Origin: CAIRDP01 sp037138335
Lineage (GTDB): Bacteria > Bacteroidota > Bacteroidia > Bacteroidales > FEN-979
DNA: 64,000 nt
Assembly (NCBI GenBank): GCA_037138335.1
Contig: JBAXIO010000019.1
Span: 14,868 to 78,867 of the forward strand
Reading direction: 5' to 3'
Shown: one piece after another, positions 8,827 to 17,542 of the stretch
How the letters are laid out: each line of letters begins with the position of its first letter
How positions within the stretch are numbered: position 1 is the stretch's first letter
The notes under the pieces: model-generated
The model's input: the letters and a program-made list of their open reading frames with translations, nothing else
Database searches by the model: none
Told to the model about the DNA's origin: nothing
Made by a program: the position numbers and the translations under genes

Positions 8827-9561
8827 GTGTACCTCGTCATTGATCTTGGAAATACCAATAAAAAACTTGCCGTCTTCAGCAAGGGCAGGCTGAAAGACAT
8901 CAGGATGCTGCCTGAGATTAGTCTCCCGGCAGTCAGATCCCTGGTACAGGAATATCCGCAGATAACACATTGCATCCTTTCATCGGTAACGTCTTATCCG
9001 CCTTCAGTAAAAAAATTCCTGGACAAGAGATTCGGCCTGCTTGAGCTTGACGAGCATACGCCCCTGCCTGTCAGGAACCTTTATAAAACCCCGGGAACTC
9101 TTGGCAAAGACAGGCTGGCTGCAGCTGTTGCCGGGCACCTGCGCTTTCCCGGATATCCTGTACTGGTTATCACTGCCGGATCGTGTATTACCTGTGACTT
9201 CGTTAATTCCCGGGGAGAATACCTGGGAGGCAGTATTTCCCCGGGAATTCAGATGAGATTCAGGGCCCTGAATACTTTTACCGGCAAATTACCGTTGATA
9301 TCAGGTAAGAAAAGTGCCGATCTTACAGGGACCACAACAAATGAATCCATTTTATCGGGTGTGATCAACGGTACACTGGCCGAATTGGATGGGATAATCT
9401 GCCAATATCTTCAGAAAAACAGGAAGTTAAAGGTGATCCTTAGCGGAGGTGATCTTAAATATTTTGATAAGCGGTTAAAAAGTAAGACCTTTGCAGTCCC
9501 AAATATAGTAATAGAAGGCTTATATCAAATACTTGAACTGAATGCCGGAACGAATGACTAA
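8827..9561 (+). CDS. coaX: Type III pantothenate kinase
   Basis: 244 residues with a GTG start. It is an ASKHA-fold kinase: phosphate-1 motif YLVIDLGNTN at the N-terminus, GTLGKDRLAAAVAG, ITAGSCITCDFV, and GGSISPGIQMRFRALNTFTGKLP, all typical of CoaX. It phosphorylates pantothenate with ATP, the first step of coenzyme A synthesis, and needs a monovalent cation. The following barrel-protein gene starts inside its 3' end (20-base overlap), so they are translationally linked. The order coaX / barrel protein / lptC / ppiD is common in Bacteroidota. Confidence 0.95.
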   Translation: MYLVIDLGNTNKKLAVFSKGRLKDIRMLPEISLPAVRSLVQEYPQITHCILSSVTSYPPSVKKFLDKRFGLLELDEHTPLPVRNLYKTPGTLGKDRLAAAVAGHLRFPGYPVLVITAGSCITCDFVNSRGEYLGGSISPGIQMRFRALNTFTGKLPLISGKKSADLTGTTTNESILSGVINGTLAELDGIICQYLQKNRKLKVILSGGDLKYFDKRLKSKTFAVPNIVIEGLYQILELNAGTND

Positions 9562-10828
9562 AAAATACCTGCTGCTTCCATTGTTCATTCTGTGTATGTA
9601 TTCAGGTTCGTATGCCCAGATCCGGATTGCCTCCCCATACTCAAGGTTCGGTATCGGCGATCTGAGCGGGAACAACAATGCCTGGAATTTCTCTCTTGGC
9701 CAAACCGGCATAGCACTTCGCAGTTCGACTCATATAAATTATACAAACCCTGCATCCTATACGGCTTTCGATTCCCTTTCGTTTGTTTTTGAAGGGGGGT
9801 TCACTTCCGAGTCGGTGAAGCTTACTTCAAGGCTTCAAAGCACTTCCCGATCCTATGCTTCCCTTGGCTATCTTACCTTTGGGATCCCCGTGACCAAATG
9901 GTGGAAAACAGCTCTCGGGCTTGTCCCTTTCAGTGATGTCGGGTACAATGTTATCAGTCCTGAAGAAAGTAAGACTGCCGGGACCATTCTCAGGCTATAC
10001 ACCGGTTCTGGCGGTGTAAACCGTTTTTTCTGGGGAAACGCATTTAATGTTACGAAGGACTTGTCGGTAGGCGTGAATGTCTCCTACCTCTTCGGGAACA
10101 TGACAAGGGAAGCAACTGTGTTATTTTACGACTCCCTTCATACCATGAACTATAAAACTGATGCTTATATCAATGTCGGGGATTTTTACTACAGTTTCGG
10201 AGCTCAATACAGGATCCGGCTGAAAAGGGAAATGTCGGTCATTGTCGGGGCAGTCTTCGCTCCAACCACCAGCATCACCTCCCATGCCAGCGGAATCGCA
10301 AACACCTTCCTTATCAGCTCAAGCGGGGTGGAATATCCAAAAGATACAATTTCCATCCTGGATTCCTATAAAGGGGCGATACTTCTGCCATGGATGGCCG
10401 GCGGTGGACTCACATTTCAGAAGACCGATAACTTCATGGTCACTGTCGATTACCGTTATCAGAACTGGAAGTCTTTCAGGGCTTTTGGTTTGAACGATTC
10501 CCTTGCAAACAGCTATAAAATATCGGTTGGCGGTGAATTCGTCCCGAATGCCGACAACTACAGCAGTTATTTTTCCAGGATCAGGTACCGGCTTGGCTTT
10601 TATTTTGACCGCACCTACTTACAGCTCAGGGGTCGCCAGCTCAATGAATATGGTATCTCTATAGGCTTCGGGCTCCCTTTACGCGGGATGAAGACCATGA
10701 TGAATATAGGCGGACAATTTGGTTCCCGGGGTACCGTCCAGGGTGACCTTATCAAGGAAACGTACTTTAAATTCGTTCTTGGTTTTTCAATTTATGAACG
10801 CTGGTTCCATAAACGGAAGTATTTTTAA
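9542..10828 (+). CDS. Outer-membrane beta-barrel protein of the coaX-lptC locus
   Basis: 428 residues. The signal peptide ends at SGSYAQ (about residue 25); Met5 is an alternative start. After it comes ASPYSRFGIGDL, characteristic of a conserved Bacteroidota outer-membrane family, and then many alternating amphipathic strands (LGYLTFGIPVTKWWKTALGL; RIRYRLGFYFDRTYLQL; YGISIGFGLPLRG) ending in aromatic strands, FVLGFSIYERWF. It resembles FadL/OmpP1-like transport barrels in layout. The cargo is unknown. Its position beside lptC and a PpiD-like chaperone suggests a role in outer-membrane biogenesis, which is inference. Confidence 0.82.
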   Translation: MPERMTKKYLLLPLFILCMYSGSYAQIRIASPYSRFGIGDLSGNNNAWNFSLGQTGIALRSSTHINYTNPASYTAFDSLSFVFEGGFTSESVKLTSRLQSTSRSYASLGYLTFGIPVTKWWKTALGLVPFSDVGYNVISPEESKTAGTILRLYTGSGGVNRFFWGNAFNVTKDLSVGVNVSYLFGNMTREATVLFYDSLHTMNYKTDAYINVGDFYYSFGAQYRIRLKREMSVIVGAVFAPTTSITSHASGIANTFLISSSGVEYPKDTISILDSYKGAILLPWMAGGGLTFQKTDNFMVTVDYRYQNWKSFRAFGLNDSLANSYKISVGGEFVPNADNYSSYFSRIRYRLGFYFDRTYLQLRGRQLNEYGISIGFGLPLRGMKTMMNIGGQFGSRGTVQGDLIKETYFKFVLGFSIYERWFHKRKYF

Positions 10829-10832
10829 TGAA

Positions 10833-11405
10833 GTGAAAGCAGTTATACCTCCACGGCTTATCAGGCTTCTGGCTATTCTTCAGCTGATCCTCCTTATGTT
10901 TTCAGCCTGTACCAAAGAAAAAGAAGCAGCTTCAATCAAACTTCACAGCTCGGAAGACCCGTCTATGTCGGCAGTCAATGTTGAGATCCTGTTCAGCGAT
11001 TCAGGCAAAGTCCAGGCCAGGCTTACGGCACCTCTGCTGAATCAGTACGGGGGAAAAAACCCCAGGATGGACTTCCCCAGGGGGGTCAAACTTGTCATGT
11101 ACGATTCTATAATGCGGGTTAAATCAACCTTGTCAGCTCTTTACGGGATCAGGTTTGATTTCAAAGGGTATATGGAAGGAAGGGGAAATGTTATCGTAAG
11201 GAACGAGCTGAAGAACGAACAACTCAATACCGAACACCTGGTTTGGGATGAACGTAACCACCGCATTTATAATAATGACCCTATAAAGATCATCACACCC
11301 GGGAAAATTCTTTACGGCAATGACCTTGAATCGGATGAAACCTTCACCCGTTACAATTTCAAAAACCCTACCGGGCAGATGATGGTGAAGAAAGATTCGG
11401 TGTGA
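10833..11405 (+). CDS. lptC: LPS export protein LptC
   Basis: About 190 residues from the GTG at 10833, four bases past the preceding stop. An ATG at 10794, overlapping the previous gene, is the alternative. A hydrophobic N-terminus ends at FSAC, a relaxed lipobox, followed by TKEKE. The body matches the LptC/YrbK fold: MSAVNVEILFSDSGKVQARL, RMDFPRGVKLVMYD, YGIRFDFKGYMEGRGNVIV, LNTEHLVWDERNHRIYNNDP, and LYGNDLESDETFTRYNF. LptC carries lipopolysaccharide from the LptBFG transporter to LptA across the periplasm. Bacteroidota versions are typically lipoproteins, as here. Confidence 0.85.
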   Translation: MKAVIPPRLIRLLAILQLILLMFSACTKEKEAASIKLHSSEDPSMSAVNVEILFSDSGKVQARLTAPLLNQYGGKNPRMDFPRGVKLVMYDSIMRVKSTLSALYGIRFDFKGYMEGRGNVIVRNELKNEQLNTEHLVWDERNHRIYNNDPIKIITPGKILYGNDLESDETFTRYNFKNPTGQMMVKKDSV

Positions 11406-11407
11406 GG

Positions 11408-11540
11408 ATTTCCAATTTACGAATTACGAATTACGAATTTTCTTTTGAAGCCGGCCGGAAATTGTGATTTCTAATTATTCGAATCATTGTTGATTTTATT
11501 GGTGCTCATTTCGGCTTCGCCTGACGTAAATCGTAATTCT
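11408..11540. repeat. TTACGAATT repeat array with CGGCTTCGCC hairpin (copy B)
   Basis: Three tandem units TTACGAA in CCAATTTACGAATTACGAAT, then a segment at 11469-11537 nearly identical to 8753-8820: TTCTAATTATTCG, GTGCTCATTTCGGCTTCGCC and ACGTAAATCGTAA. It separates lptC from the ppiD promoter. Confidence 0.75.
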
Positions 11541-11541
11541 C

Positions 11542-11572
11542 TTTGCTGTTTTCCAAAAAAATCCTACCTTTG
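11542..11572 (+). promoter_or_regulatory. Promoter of the ppiD-like gene
   Basis: TTTG (11542-11545), 19-base spacer, TACCTTTG (11565-11572): a full match to the Bacteroidota consensus. It lies 23 bases before the ATG at 11596. Confidence 0.85.
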
Positions 11573-11595
11573 CACTCCTTTTAAAACTAAGAATA

Positions 11596-13713
11596 ATGGC
11601 GATTATTGGAACTATCAGAAAGCAATCAGGCCTCGCGGTTATCATTGTAGGTGTGGCTATTGCTGCTTTTGTAATTGGTGATTTCGGAAAGAGAAGGGCA
11701 AAAGGGACAAACGACATAGCCGTAGTTAACGGTGAGGAGATCCCTTATACCGATTTTTCCGCAAAAGTTGAAGAATCCCTGGACATGCAAAAAGAAAACC
11801 GGGGTAATGAAAAGATTACCGACCAGGAAGCTTTTCAAATCCGTCAGGGTGTTTATGATAACCTGATCAAAGAAGTTATCATGGGTAAGGAATATGATGA
11901 GATCGGTCTTGTTGTGTCGCCTGAAGAACTATTTGACCAGGTCCAGGGGAAACAACCTCACAGGTATATTCTCCAGTATTTTAAAGATCCTAAAACCGGG
12001 GTTTACGATCCTGCAATCGTATTGAACTACCTGAAACAGCTCGACCAGATGGAACCCAAAGCCAGGAAACAATGGCTGGCTTTTGAAAAAGCCATTAAGG
12101 ACGACCGCCAGGAGTCGAAATTCACCAACCTGGTATCAAAATCATTTTATATCCCAAAAGCTTTCATCAAGCAGGATTATATCAATAAAAACCGCAGCAT
12201 GAAGCTCAGGTTCGTTTCTCCGAATCCTATGGATATACCCGACAGCACAATAAAAATAACCGATGCCGATTACCAGGGATTTTATAATGATAACATTCAG
12301 TACTTTTATCAGGAAGAACCCTACCGCGATATTGACTTTATTACTTTTGACGTTCTCCCCAGCCAGGCCGACCGTAAAAGGACATCCGAAGACGTTGTCT
12401 CACTATATAAAGATTTCCTGGCTTCACCTGATCCAATCACTTTCATGAATGCCAATTCGGATAAAAAATACGATACCGGTTTTGTAAAAAAGGGAGTCCT
12501 TGCAGGCCGTTTAGACTCATTGCTTTACGATTCGAAGGTGGGCACCATCGTTCAGCCATTTGAACAAAATAATGTCTGGCTGATGGCCAAGCTCCTCGAC
12601 ATGCAGGACCGTCCCGATACTATGAAAGGCATGCAATGCCTGATTGCCTTCTCAAGCCCTGGTAACGAAGCGATCAAACGGACCAAGGAGCAGGCTAAGG
12701 CCAAGACCGACAGCCTTATGGAAATTCTGAAGAAGAAACCCGACATGCTCGCCAGTTTTGCAAGAAATGTTTCCGATTTCGGATCGGCAAAAGATGACGG
12801 GGGTGAACTTAAAGCAATTGTTGATGGAAATGCCGGTTATGCATTGTTTTATAATGCCGGATTGAAAATGAAACCCAAAGAAATCAAGGTTCTCGAAACG
12901 AGGATTGGTTATGCCATTTTCAGACTTGACGATAAATCAAAACCCGTGAAAAAGATGAGGGTTGCAGTTGTGGCCAGAAATGTTGAGCCCAGTAACCAGA
13001 CATACCAGGACACTTATACCAAGGCAAGTGCATTTGCAGGCCAGTACAGGACCTCCGAAGCCTTTGACAAGGCATCATCCCAGCAGGGCCTTTCAAAACG
13101 CCAGGCTCCTAATTTGAGAGAAGCCGATAACACGGTCATGGGCCTGCCAAATGGAAGAGAAGTTGTTCGCTGGGCTTTCTCTGAGAATACAAAGGTTGGG
13201 GACATCTCTCCCGTGTTTGACCTCCAGGGTAAATATATGGTGGCAATACTAAAATCATCAACCCCTAAAGGAGCTATCCCTCTGGATAATATAAAGACCC
13301 GTATCGAAGCATCGGTAAGAAGCTACAAGAAAGTGAATCTGGAAGCAGATAAGCTTGCAAAGGTTATGGAAGGCACAAAAGACCTGTATGCTATTGCGGC
13401 ACAAATGAAGTCAAAAGTTGATACAGCAGTGATCAGCTTTAATGGAATGAACCGCGCCGCGATTGCACGCGATGCCAACGTTGTTGGAATACTCTTCACA
13501 TCACCTTTTGCTAAACTTCTCGGCCCGCTTAAAGGCCGCTCAGGATCTTATGCTGCAATCATTGACGGTATAAACGATGCCCCTAAGAAAGATGACTATT
13601 TTTCTGATATACAGATGCAGAAATCCCTTTTTGAGCAGCGCGCTGCCAGCTCTTTATATCCTGCCCTTCAGAAAATTTCTAAAATCACTGATTCCAGGCT
13701 GAGGTTCTATTAG
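11596..13713 (+). CDS. PpiD-like membrane-anchored periplasmic chaperone / peptidyl-prolyl isomerase
   Basis: 705 residues. A single N-terminal transmembrane segment (about 12-29, LAVIIVGVAIAAFVIGDF) anchors it in the inner membrane with the bulk in the periplasm. A SurA-N-like chaperone region follows (VNGEEIPYTDF through about residue 200), then a parvulin-like domain near 345-450 (MQCLIAFSS ... DDGGELKAIVDGNAGYALF ... IGYAIFRLDDKSKP) and a second rotamase-like region (WAFSENTKVGDISPVFDLQGKYMVAIL). It should assist folding of newly exported and outer-membrane proteins. It follows lptC but has its own strong promoter, and ends at a strong terminator. Confidence 0.9.
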   Translation: MAIIGTIRKQSGLAVIIVGVAIAAFVIGDFGKRRAKGTNDIAVVNGEEIPYTDFSAKVEESLDMQKENRGNEKITDQEAFQIRQGVYDNLIKEVIMGKEYDEIGLVVSPEELFDQVQGKQPHRYILQYFKDPKTGVYDPAIVLNYLKQLDQMEPKARKQWLAFEKAIKDDRQESKFTNLVSKSFYIPKAFIKQDYINKNRSMKLRFVSPNPMDIPDSTIKITDADYQGFYNDNIQYFYQEEPYRDIDFITFDVLPSQADRKRTSEDVVSLYKDFLASPDPITFMNANSDKKYDTGFVKKGVLAGRLDSLLYDSKVGTIVQPFEQNNVWLMAKLLDMQDRPDTMKGMQCLIAFSSPGNEAIKRTKEQAKAKTDSLMEILKKKPDMLASFARNVSDFGSAKDDGGELKAIVDGNAGYALFYNAGLKMKPKEIKVLETRIGYAIFRLDDKSKPVKKMRVAVVARNVEPSNQTYQDTYTKASAFAGQYRTSEAFDKASSQQGLSKRQAPNLREADNTVMGLPNGREVVRWAFSENTKVGDISPVFDLQGKYMVAILKSSTPKGAIPLDNIKTRIEASVRSYKKVNLEADKLAKVMEGTKDLYAIAAQMKSKVDTAVISFNGMNRAAIARDANVVGILFTSPFAKLLGPLKGRSGSYAAIIDGINDAPKKDDYFSDIQMQKSLFEQRAASSLYPALQKISKITDSRLRFY

Positions 13714-13755
13714 GATTTTTAGATGCAGGATTGGATTCTTGCAGGAATTAACAGG

Positions 13756-13790
13756 AAAGGCTGCTCAAACAGGGCAGCCTTTCTTATTTT
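13756..13790 (+). terminator. Terminator between convergent ppiD-like and PKD genes
   Basis: Perfect 9-base stem AAAGGCTGC / GCAGCCTTT, then TCTTATTTT. It overlaps the stop of the opposite-strand PKD gene and may work in both directions. Confidence 0.88.
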
Positions 13791-14116
13791 ACCGTATCTG
13801 AGATAACCACGTTTTGGGCTGTGGATGCCCATTCTTTCTGGCTCTCAGTATAAGCCCTCAGGGTTACAATGTATTTTCCGGGACGGGTGTAGATCTTAAC
13901 CGGCTCTTTTGCCCAAGAAGTAGAGTCATCCCCAAAGTTCCATACCCAGGCATACGAATTCTCGGAATTATTGATGAACGTGACTTTGCATGGTATTTTA
14001 AAACCATTGGTCCCTTTAAATGTGAATGCGGCTATAGGAACTGGTTCATTTTTATAACAGCCTCCGAAAATAATCAGCAGGAAGGCCGGTATCAATATGG
14101 CTCGTGAACGTCGCAT
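13784..14116 (-). CDS. PKD-domain lipoprotein
   Basis: 110 residues. The lipoprotein signal ends at IFGGC. One PKD (Ig-like) domain fills the mature protein, with the motif YAWVWNFGDDS and the closing GKYIVTLRAYT. PKD domains mediate protein or carbohydrate contacts on the cell surface. The gene lies 15 bases downstream of atpC on the same strand, so it may be read through from the ATP-synthase genes. No functional link is known. Confidence 0.82.
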   Translation of the reverse strand: MRRSRAILIPAFLLIIFGGCYKNEPVPIAAFTFKGTNGFKIPCKVTFINNSENSYAWVWNFGDDSTSWAKEPVKIYTRPGKYIVTLRAYTESQKEWASTAQNVVISDTVK

Positions 14117-14131
14117 AAGGCAAATCCGGAA

Positions 14132-14371
14132 TTATTCCGCAAGAATGAGAACCTTGTTGGAGAGAACTTCAATAACCCCTCCGTTGATTTCGAAATACTG
14201 CTCCTTTTCGTTTTTATTCTGAAGCTTGACCCTGCCTTTTTTCAGGATTGAGATCAGGGGGGCATGGTCTTTCAGGATTTCAAAGGAACCGTCAATACCG
14301 GGCAATTGCACCAGTTCTACCTGGTCGCCGGTAAACAGGGTGGCGTCGGGAGTTATAATATCTACTTTCAT
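14132..14371 (-). CDS. atpC: ATP synthase F1 epsilon subunit (short form)
   Basis: 79 residues. It contains the N-terminal beta-sandwich of F1 epsilon (MKVDIITPDATLFTGDQVE, LPGIDGSFEILKDHAPLIS, INGGVIEVLSNKVLILAE) and ends there; the C-terminal two-helix inhibitory domain of E. coli epsilon is absent. That short form is usual in Bacteroidota and implies that ATPase inhibition by the epsilon arm does not operate here. It is eight bases downstream of atpD. The other ATP-synthase subunits are not in the window. Confidence 0.94.
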   Translation of the reverse strand: MKVDIITPDATLFTGDQVELVQLPGIDGSFEILKDHAPLISILKKGRVKLQNKNEKEQYFEINGGVIEVLSNKVLILAE

Positions 14372-14379
14372 GGTTTTCC

Positions 14380-15906
14380 CTATTTACTCTCGGCCATCAG
14401 TCTCTTCCCTTTTTCGATGGCTTCTTCTATTGTTCCAACAAGGTTAAATGCCGATTCGGGATATTCATCAACCATGCCGTCCATAATCATATTGAAGCCT
14501 TTGATCGTGTCTTCAATATTGACGAACGCCCCCGGAATACCGGTGAACTGGGTGGCAACATGGAAAGGCTGTGACAGGAACCTCTGGACGCGCCTTGCAC
14601 GGGCAACTACCAGTTTGTCTTCGTCGGAAAGCTCATCCATACCAAGAATGGCAATAATATCCTGCAGTTCCTTATACCTCTGAAGTATCCTTTTCACCCT
14701 TTGTGCTGTGTTATAATGCTCTTCACCGACCACATCCAGTGACAGTATCCTCGAAGTGGAATCAAGGGGGTCAACGGCTGGGTAAATCCCCAATTCGGAA
14801 ATTTTACGGCTTAAGACCGTAGTGGCATCAAGATGGGCAAAAGTAGTCGCAGGCGCCGGGTCCGTAAGGTCGTCGGCAGGAACGTAAACAGCCTGGACTG
14901 AGGTGATGGAGCCCCTTTTGGTTGAGGTGATCCTCTCCTGCATGATCCCCATTTCTGTTGCTAATGTAGGCTGATAACCTACTGCCGAAGGCATGCGTCC
15001 GAGCAAAGCCGAGACTTCAGAACCGGCCTGGGTGAACCTGAAAATATTGTCAATGAAGAACAGTATATCACGGCCTCCCGACTTTTCGTCCCCGTCGCGG
15101 AAATACTCGGCAACAGTCAAACCCGATAATGCAACACGCGCACGTGCCCCGGGAGGTTCATTCATTTGGCCGAATACAAGTGTAGCCTGGGATTCTGCAA
15201 GTTCTTTGCGGTCAACCTTTGAGAGATCCCATCCGCCTTTTTCCATTTCCTCAAGGAACTCCTTCCCATATCGTATTACCCCCGATTCAATCATTTCACG
15301 GAGAAGGTCGTTCCCTTCACGGGTACGCTCCCCAACGCCGCCAAACACCGACATCCCGGAATATTTCTTTGCAATATTGTTGATGAGTTCCATGATGATT
15401 ACCGTCTTGCCAACGCCGGCACCGCCAAACAAACCAATTTTACCACCCTTCGAATACGGTTCTATCAGGTCTATAACCTTGATCCCGGTATACAGAACTT
15501 CTTTGGTCGTCGTAAGCTGGTCAAACGCCGGCGGGTCACGGTGAATGGGGTAAGTATGAGCCCTGGAAACATCACCCAGGCCGTCGATAGGATTCCCGAT
15601 GACATTAAATAACCTTCCTCTGATATCTTCGGTGGCAGGCATTGAAATAGGGCCTCCCCTTTCAACTACGTCCATACCCCTCCGGAGACCATCGGTGGAA
15701 TCCATGGCAATGGTCCTCATGGTATTCTCCCCTATGTCATACTGGCATTCAAGAACGATCACGTCCCCGTTTTCATTCTTTACCTCAAGAGCATCATAGA
15801 TATTCGGGAGAGCAACTCCTTCATTAAAAGCCACGTCGATAACGGGGCCGATGATCTGTAATATCTTCCCCTTAATCAGTTCTTTACTTGATACTTTTGC
15901 TTGCAT
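14380..15906 (-). CDS. atpD: ATP synthase F1 beta subunit
   Basis: 508 residues, the catalytic subunit. N-terminal beta barrel (GKILQIIGPVIDVAFNEG), Walker A GGAGVGKT, GGVGERTREGNDL with the catalytic Glu, Walker B region DILFFIDNIFRFTQAGSEVS, and the DELSDEDKL motif for gamma contact. It synthesises or hydrolyses ATP at the alpha/beta interface of F1. The length is slightly above the E. coli form, as usual in this phylum. It forms an atpD-atpC pair separated from the rest of the complex. Confidence 0.98.
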   Translation of the reverse strand: MQAKVSSKELIKGKILQIIGPVIDVAFNEGVALPNIYDALEVKNENGDVIVLECQYDIGENTMRTIAMDSTDGLRRGMDVVERGGPISMPATEDIRGRLFNVIGNPIDGLGDVSRAHTYPIHRDPPAFDQLTTTKEVLYTGIKVIDLIEPYSKGGKIGLFGGAGVGKTVIIMELINNIAKKYSGMSVFGGVGERTREGNDLLREMIESGVIRYGKEFLEEMEKGGWDLSKVDRKELAESQATLVFGQMNEPPGARARVALSGLTVAEYFRDGDEKSGGRDILFFIDNIFRFTQAGSEVSALLGRMPSAVGYQPTLATEMGIMQERITSTKRGSITSVQAVYVPADDLTDPAPATTFAHLDATTVLSRKISELGIYPAVDPLDSTSRILSLDVVGEEHYNTAQRVKRILQRYKELQDIIAILGMDELSDEDKLVVARARRVQRFLSQPFHVATQFTGIPGAFVNIEDTIKGFNMIMDGMVDEYPESAFNLVGTIEEAIEKGKRLMAESK

Positions 15907-16023
15907 ATACCTGTGGAAAATTTATACAAACCTAAGCTAATTTGGCGAAATGAACAAGAGCAGAAAGAATAAATCCGCAATTTTAGCGTTTCTGAATTAC
16001 CCAACCCTAACAAGTTTTATAAA

Positions 16024-16887
16024 ATGCACATTTGCAAGAAGTGGTTGCTTGCCCTGGTTTTTATTCCATTTATGTCATTCGGACAGCGGAATGTCGATGC
16101 CATCATCGATACCGTTGAAATGAAGAACGGGACTGTACTGCTGTTTAAAAATTATACCTGGGAATATCTTGAGAACGAACCCGTGATGATGAGTATCGAG
16201 GAGGATTCTACCGGGATATTCAGCAACCAGTGGATCAATGACCAAATATTTGCATATAAGATGCAAAGGGACTCCATAAAGGATACCCTTCTGGTACTTG
16301 TCGATTCTATCCATCCGTTTCATATGCCGGTATACGGGCACCTTTTCCGTGGCTTTACATACACTCACAAGGGCCTGGATATCAAACTCAACAAGGGTGA
16401 TACCGTGAGGGCCGCCTTCAATGGCGTGGTTCGTTATGCCAAATACAACCGTGGTGGTTTCGGCAACCTGGTCATCATCAGGCATTATAACGGGCTAGAA
16501 TCCTATTATGCCCATAATTCAAAACTCCTTGTGCGCGTAAACCAGGTCATGAAAGCAGGGGATCCCATATCCCTCGGCGGTTCCAGCGGCAGAAGCCGAG
16601 GCCCCCACTGTCATTTCGAACTGAGGTATAAAGATGTTCCGATGGATGCCTTAAGGGTTATAGATTTCGACAACCAGAAACTTATAACAAGAAGTTTCCC
16701 CATCACCAAAAAGGTTTTTTATCCCAACGATTATAATGGAAATGCCGTTTACCACAAGATCAAAAACGGGGATACCCTGGGCCACCTGGCCAGGAAATAC
16801 CATACCAACGTCAAGGAGATCTGTGCCATGAATAAAATCAAGACGAATTCGAAACTGAAGGTTGGAAGTACGATAAGGGTAAAATAA
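16024..16887 (+). CDS. Secreted M23 metallopeptidase with LysM domain
   Basis: 287 residues with a signal peptide (ending FMSFGQ). The LytM/M23 domain has the zinc ligands in THKGLD (His115, Asp119) and PHCHFELR (His195, His197). A C-terminal LysM repeat (HKIKNGDTLGHLARKYHTN...LKVGSTIRVK, about 245-287) binds peptidoglycan. It is expected to cut peptide cross-links in the periplasm or to activate amidases as an EnvC/NlpD-type protein; with the zinc site intact it could be catalytic. It is convergent with lspA, and a short repeat array lies between them. Confidence 0.9.
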   Translation: MHICKKWLLALVFIPFMSFGQRNVDAIIDTVEMKNGTVLLFKNYTWEYLENEPVMMSIEEDSTGIFSNQWINDQIFAYKMQRDSIKDTLLVLVDSIHPFHMPVYGHLFRGFTYTHKGLDIKLNKGDTVRAAFNGVVRYAKYNRGGFGNLVIIRHYNGLESYYAHNSKLLVRVNQVMKAGDPISLGGSSGRSRGPHCHFELRYKDVPMDALRVIDFDNQKLITRSFPITKKVFYPNDYNGNAVYHKIKNGDTLGHLARKYHTNVKEICAMNKIKTNSKLKVGSTIRVK

Positions 16888-16950
16888 AATCAGTGAATAG
16901 TGACTAGAGACTAGTTAACAGTGACTAAAATCATTCACCAGTCACTTTAT
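16888..16950. repeat. GTGACTAG/CAGTCAC inverted short-unit repeat
   Basis: Left units (AGTGAATAGTGACTAGAGAC, TAGTTAACAGTGACTA) are followed by inverted units (ATTCACCAGTCAC). The right arm supplies the last codons of lspA: on the minus strand GTGACTGGTGAATGA encodes Val-Thr-Gly-Glu-stop. The same family lies at 45256-45332. Confidence 0.65.
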
Positions 16951-17542
16951 TCGGGAATATCTTTCTCTGGAAAACAATCAGCAAAAGCACACCCGTGGTT
17001 ATCGCCGAGTCGGCAATATTAAAAACGGGTCTGAAAAAGACAAGATCTTCCCCTCCGTAAAAGGGGACCCAGTTGGGGAACCTGGTTTCAATGATCGGAA
17101 AATAAAACATGTCAACCACCTTCCCATGCAGGAAAGAAGCGTACCCCCCGCCTTTAGGAAACAGGGTGGAAAGTTGCATATATGAACTTTCATTGAAAAT
17201 GAGGCCGTAAAAAGCAGAGTCTATAATATTGCCGATAGCTCCTGCAAGTATCAGGGAAATACAAACGATCATCAGGGTCCCTGCCCCCTTTTTCGCTGCA
17301 GTTTTAAGCCACCAGAATATGGCTGTGATCGCAATAATGCGGAATATACTCAGGATCAGCTTTCCCCATTGCCCACCCAGTCTCATCCCAAAGGCCATCC
17401 CTTCATTTTCTGTAAAATGAAGATAAAACCAATGGCCGATTACAGGATGGCTTTCCCCGAGATAAAACGTTGATTTAATCCAGATTTTGAGGATCTGATC
17501 TGCAAGGAGGATCAGAAGTACTATCCAGACGGCTTTTTTCAT
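16931..17542 (-). CDS. lspA: Lipoprotein signal peptidase (SPase II)
   Basis: 203 residues with four membrane segments. The two catalytic aspartates lie in GNIIDSAFYG (Asp108) and FNIADSAI (Asp178). The N-terminal ADQILKIWIK motif is also typical. It cleaves the signal peptide of diacylglyceryl-modified prolipoproteins in the inner membrane. The periplasmic loop is longer than in E. coli, as is usual in Bacteroidota. The start overlaps the dksA-like stop (ATGA). Many lipoproteins in this window would be its substrates. Confidence 0.95.
   Translation of the reverse strand: MKKAVWIVLLILLADQILKIWIKSTFYLGESHPVIGHWFYLHFTENEGMAFGMRLGGQWGKLILSIFRIIAITAIFWWLKTAAKKGAGTLMIVCISLILAGAIGNIIDSAFYGLIFNESSYMQLSTLFPKGGGYASFLHGKVVDMFYFPIIETRFPNWVPFYGGEDLVFFRPVFNIADSAITTGVLLLIVFQRKIFPNKVTGE

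Noticed and set aside
14993..15544. 183-codon plus-strand frame
   Set aside because: Antisense to atpD, which is fully conserved.
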